Shown here: positions 62,806-64,000 of the stretch, piece by piece
Layout of the letters: each line of letters opens with the position of its first letter
Position numbering within the stretch: position 1 is the first letter of the stretch
Source of the DNA: Thauera propionica
GTDB lineage: Bacteria; Pseudomonadota; Gammaproteobacteria; Burkholderiales; Rhodocyclaceae
Assembly (NCBI RefSeq): GCF_002245655.1
Contig: NZ_NOIH01000013.1
Coordinates: 1-64,000, forward strand
DNA length: 64,000 bases
Direction: 5' to 3'
Made by a program: the position numbers and the translations under genes
The notes under the pieces: generated by a model
What the model was told of the DNA's origin: nothing
Seen by the model: the letters and a program-made list of their open reading frames with translations, nothing else
Databases searched by the model: none

Positions 62806-63927
62806 ATGCGCCCGACCCTGCGCCTGATGATCGTTTCGCTGCTCGCTGCGGTGCTGTCGCCCGCCTGGGCGATGTCGGTGACCTTCATCAACCCGGGGCG
62901 CGCCAGCGAGACCTTCTGGAATACGTCAGCGCATGCGGCCGAGGCGGCGGCGCGCGCCCTGGGCGTCGACTTCGAACTCATCTACCTCGAACGCCAACAT
63001 CTCGCCGCGCTCGATGTGGTGCGCGAACTCGCGGCACGGTCGGCAGAGCGACGCCCCGACTACGTCATGCTGGTCAATGAAGCCGGCGTGGCCCCCGAAG
63101 CGCTGCGCATCCTCGACGAGGCCGGCCTCAGGACCCTGCTCGTCTACAACGGCATACAGGGGGCACAGGAGCGCGCGCTGGTCGGCACCCCGCGCGATAC
63201 GCACCGCCACTGGCTCGGCTCGATCGAACCGCGCGCAGAGGAGGCCGGCTACCTCACCGCGAAGGCACTCATCGACAAGGGCCGCGAGGCCGGTGCCTTC
63301 GGGCCCGACGGCAAGCTGCATCTGCTGGCAATCGCCGGCGATCGTTCCACGCCGTCATCGATCCGGCGCAGCGAAGGCATGCACAAGGCGGTCGACGAGG
63401 CCGGCGAAGCGGTGCTGGACCAGGAAGTCTTCGGTGCCTTCAGCCGCGAGAAGGCCACGGAGCAGAGCGCCTGGCTGTTCCAGCGCTTTCCGCATGCGCG
63501 TCTGGTGTGGGCGGCAAGCGACCAGATGGCCTTCGGCGCCATGGCGTCGTGGGAAGCGCGCGGCGGACGACCCGGTCGCGACGCCTGGTTCAGCGGCATC
63601 AACACCTCGGGCGAGGCCACCAAGGCACTGCGCGAGGGGCGCCTGACGGCGCTGTCCGGTGGCCACTTCATCCTCGGCGCCTGGGCGGTGGTGATGCTTT
63701 ACGACCATCATCACGGCATCGATTTCGCCGACAGCGAGGGCCTCGAGCTCAGCGCCTCGGTGTTTCCGCTGTTCAGCGTACGCGACGCAGACACCTTCGA
63801 GCGGCGCTACGGGTCGGGCCACTTCGGCACCATCGACTTCCGCCGTTTCAGCAAGGCGCTCAACCCGGAGCTCAAACGCTACGACTTCAGCTTCCGCCAG
63901 TTGCTGGACGGAGCGGAAGCCCGATGA
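62806..63927 (+). CDS. Periplasmic binding protein (sugar-binding/LuxP-like type I fold)
   Basis: 373 aa. Signal peptide (about 1-23, ending AWAM) followed by a type I periplasmic binding fold: [59 protein letters not shown] and [15 protein letters not shown]. No ABC transporter genes follow; instead its stop overlaps the start of a membrane protein (ATGA). It may therefore be the ligand-sensing partner of a membrane signalling protein, as LuxP is for LuxQ. The ligand is unknown. ATG 62806 is preferred to a GTG ten codons upstream. Confidence 0.85.
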   Translation: MRPTLRLMIVSLLAAVLSPAWAMSVTFINPGRASETFWNTSAHAAEAAARALGVDFELIYLERQHLAALDVVRELAARSAERRPDYVMLVNEAGVAPEALRILDEAGLRTLLVYNGIQGAQERALVGTPRDTHRHWLGSIEPRAEEAGYLTAKALIDKGREAGAFGPDGKLHLLAIAGDRSTPSSIRRSEGMHKAVDEAGEAVLDQEVFGAFSREKATEQSAWLFQRFPHARLVWAASDQMAFGAMASWEARGGRPGRDAWFSGINTSGEATKALREGRLTALSGGHFILGAWAVVMLYDHHHGIDFADSEGLELSASVFPLFSVRDADTFERRYGSGHFGTIDFRRFSKALNPELKRYDFSFRQLLDGAEAR

Positions 63928-64000
63928 GCGAGACTCCCGCCCACTCGATCGCCGCCCGGCTGGCAAGGCGCATCCTGCTCTACGCCACCGCCTGCGCACT
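63924..64000 (+). CDS. Truncated N terminus of a membrane protein, probably a sensor
   Basis: Only 25 codons are in the window. The sequence starts [18 protein letters not shown] and enters a hydrophobic stretch, as in the first membrane helix of a sensor kinase or diguanylate cyclase. The start overlaps the stop of the binding-protein gene by 4 nt, so the two are coupled. The rest lies beyond the right edge, and the function is inference from context. Confidence 0.6.
   Translation, partial: MSETPAHSIAARLARRILLYATACA

Overview
The window is a high-GC, gene-dense stretch of a bacterial chromosome. Gene content and order point to a betaproteobacterium of the Rhodocyclales (a Thauera, Azoarcus or Aromatoleum relative): exbB-exbD-lpxK-Trm112-like-kdsB-adk in one run, flhDC next to motAB, an rsx/rnf operon ending in nth, a DUF1841 gene, and a CusCBA pump beside CusRS. 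This placement is inference from gene families and order; no 16S rRNA gene lies in the window. I see no insertion sequence, prophage, CRISPR array or tRNA. Almost every gene looks intact.

Layout. 1-640: two strong leftward promoters of stable-RNA type at the left edge, then a tandem glycine riboswitch reading rightward. 639-5106: the gcvT-gcvH-gcvP glycine cleavage operon under that riboswitch. 5243-10076: two GH17-type beta-glucan enzymes, one with a C-terminal membrane domain and one fused to a processive GT2 synthase (NdvB-like), with a small opposing membrane gene between them. 10174-16734 (minus): SLC13-type anion transporter, PPi-PFK-type phosphofructokinase, adk, kdsB, Trm112-like, lpxK, exbD, exbB. 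17084-21319 (plus): xseA, sodB, truC, tal. 21390-31850 (minus): an HDOD-receiver-GGDEF gene, flhDC, motAB, two cheV, cheY, cheZ, cheA, with two sigma-28 promoter matches. 32047-39097 (plus): a Nudix hydrolase, rsxABCDGE, nth and DUF1841. 39189-44619 (plus): a PepSY protein with a two-component system, an aminotransferase, a second PepSY protein and a ferric-reductase-like flavocytochrome. 44703-54431: a copper and silver efflux region with cusF, cusC, cusB and cusA leftward and cusR, cusS and DUF411 rightward. 54454-64000: alkA with an RlmN/Cfr-like methylase, two small cytochromes c, a MoxR/EAL-HDOD/VWA set, a Bcr/CflA transporter, a YkgJ-type protein, and a periplasmic binding protein overlapping a truncated membrane protein at the right edge.

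How parts work together. The glycine riboswitch should couple glycine level to glycine breakdown. The motility block runs from the master regulator FlhDC to the stator and chemotaxis proteins. The most notable regulatory pattern is an 11-bp-period direct repeat (GTTCAG or ATTCAG), placed identically relative to a -10-like hexamer before both PepSY genes. It suggests that the OmpR-type regulator at 39528 controls itself and the distant PepSY/ferric-reductase operon. In the copper region, CusF-type metal-binding modules occur both as a free periplasmic protein and as a C-terminal domain of CusB, with a Met/Gly-repeat secreted protein downstream of the pump genes.
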